Below are positions 6,055 through 6,273 of a DNA stretch of 6,273 bases, in pieces (position 1 is the first letter of the stretch; each line of letters begins with the position of its first letter). Source of the DNA: DATLZC01 sp037444005 (GTDB taxonomy: Bacteria; Chloroflexota; Dehalococcoidia; DSTF01; JACRBR01); assembly GCA_037444005.1 (NCBI GenBank), contig JBBING010000114.1, forward strand, positions 1 through 6,273, written 5' to 3'. Below the pieces are notes generated by a model, which did no database searches, had not been told where the DNA came from, and worked only from the letters and a program-made list of their open reading frames with translations. A program made the translations under genes and the position numbers.

Positions 6055-6163
6055 AAGCCTGCGGGGTTAGCTGTCGGGTTAGGACGAAAGGCTGCCCTTC
6101 CGCATCCTGCGGATTCACCCCGTTGAGATGGGTCCCCCGCCCCGCGCCCGCGGGTTCGGCTGT
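6055..6163 (-). promoter_or_regulatory. Cyclic di-AMP riboswitch aptamer (ydaO/yuaA type)
   Basis: Read on the minus strand, the conserved blocks of the ydaO/yuaA family appear in order: GCCGAA (6157-6162 region), a CCCGC/GCGGG stem (6150-6154 with 6141-6145), GCGGGGGACCCA (to 6129), GGGGTGAATCC (6111-6121), CCTTTCGTCC (6082-6091), AACCCGACAGCTAACC and CCGCAGGC (6057-6080). The GCC near 6160 can pair with the terminal GGC near 6057 to close the structure. This family binds two c-di-AMP molecules, and most members turn genes off when ligand is bound. The terminator immediately downstream supports an OFF switch here. Family members are best known upstream of cell-wall hydrolases and potassium or osmolyte transporters; here the target is a membrane glycosyltransferase. 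Confidence 0.93.
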
Positions 6164-6187
6164 CATGCGCCTCACAAGCGCACTGAT

Positions 6188-6216
6188 AGCGTACGGAGCG
6201 GGCCCGGCGCTGTCAA
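6188..6216 (-). promoter_or_regulatory. Predicted sigma70-type promoter of the riboswitch-glycosyltransferase unit
   Basis: On the minus strand a perfect TTGACA (-35, 6211-6216) is followed after 17 bases by TACGCT (-10, 6188-6193). Initiation near 6181 would place the start about 20 bases before the aptamer and give a leader of about 208 bases. A small hairpin (TGCGC 6166-6170 with GCGCA 6178-6182) would sit at the very 5' end of the RNA. In the 57 bases to the right of the promoter I see no supportable feature. Confidence 0.75.
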
Positions 6217-6273
6217 GGGCGCGATCTGCCTCATTGAAAGGGTTACCGAACGGGGAGCGTTGCCTCAGAATCA

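Noticed and set aside
5973..6056. A 28-codon N-terminal extension of the glycosyltransferase, starting at the ATG ending at 6056.
   Set aside because: Its start lies at the aptamer/terminator junction and it would translate the terminator hairpin. The riboswitch layout puts the gene start after the terminator.
6055..6163. A different riboswitch class, such as c-di-GMP or cobalamin.
   Set aside because: The ordered blocks GGGGGACCCA, GGGGTGAATCC, CCTTTCGTCC and CAGCTAACC are specific to the ydaO/yuaA family; the hallmarks of the other classes are not seen.

Overview
The window is GC-rich bacterial DNA in which every supportable gene lies on the minus strand. Two transcription units are visible. 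Reading in the direction of transcription (right to left), the first is a single membrane glycosyltransferase gene (about 4227-5972). It is preceded by a strong promoter, a cyclic di-AMP (ydaO/yuaA-type) riboswitch and an intrinsic terminator (about 6016-6216). The second is the front half of an F-type ATP synthase operon, in the order atpI/Z-like, atpB (a), atpE (c), atpF (b), atpH (delta) and atpA (alpha). It starts near 3995 and runs off the left edge inside atpA. The gamma, beta and epsilon genes would be expected further left but are not in the window.

The organism cannot be named from this sequence alone. A single b gene (no b'), a proton-type c subunit, an a subunit with a roughly 100-residue extracytoplasmic insertion, the wording of the alpha subunit and the high GC together make me think of Chloroflexota or a similar deep-branching, often uncultivated lineage. 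This is an inference at about even odds. The c-di-AMP riboswitch implies a lineage that makes c-di-AMP.

The atp genes are tightly packed. The atpI-like gene overlaps atpB by 14 bases, atpF and atpH are 6 bases apart, and the other gaps are 49-62 bases. The gaps on either side of atpE hold small hairpins, which may matter for the high c-subunit stoichiometry. A sigma70-type promoter with an extended -10 lies about 45-70 bases upstream of the atpI-like GTG start.

Between the two units (about 3996-4226) there is no gene. This stretch holds three REP-like palindromes of one family in alternating orientation, plus an inverted repeat just after the glycosyltransferase stop codon.

The most notable element is the c-di-AMP riboswitch and terminator ahead of a lone glycosyltransferase. 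It suggests that synthesis of an envelope or extracellular glycan is switched off when c-di-AMP is high. Secondary points are the alanine-substituted glycine motif in the c subunit, the cysteine-containing insertion in the a subunit, and a P-loop substitution in the alpha subunit.
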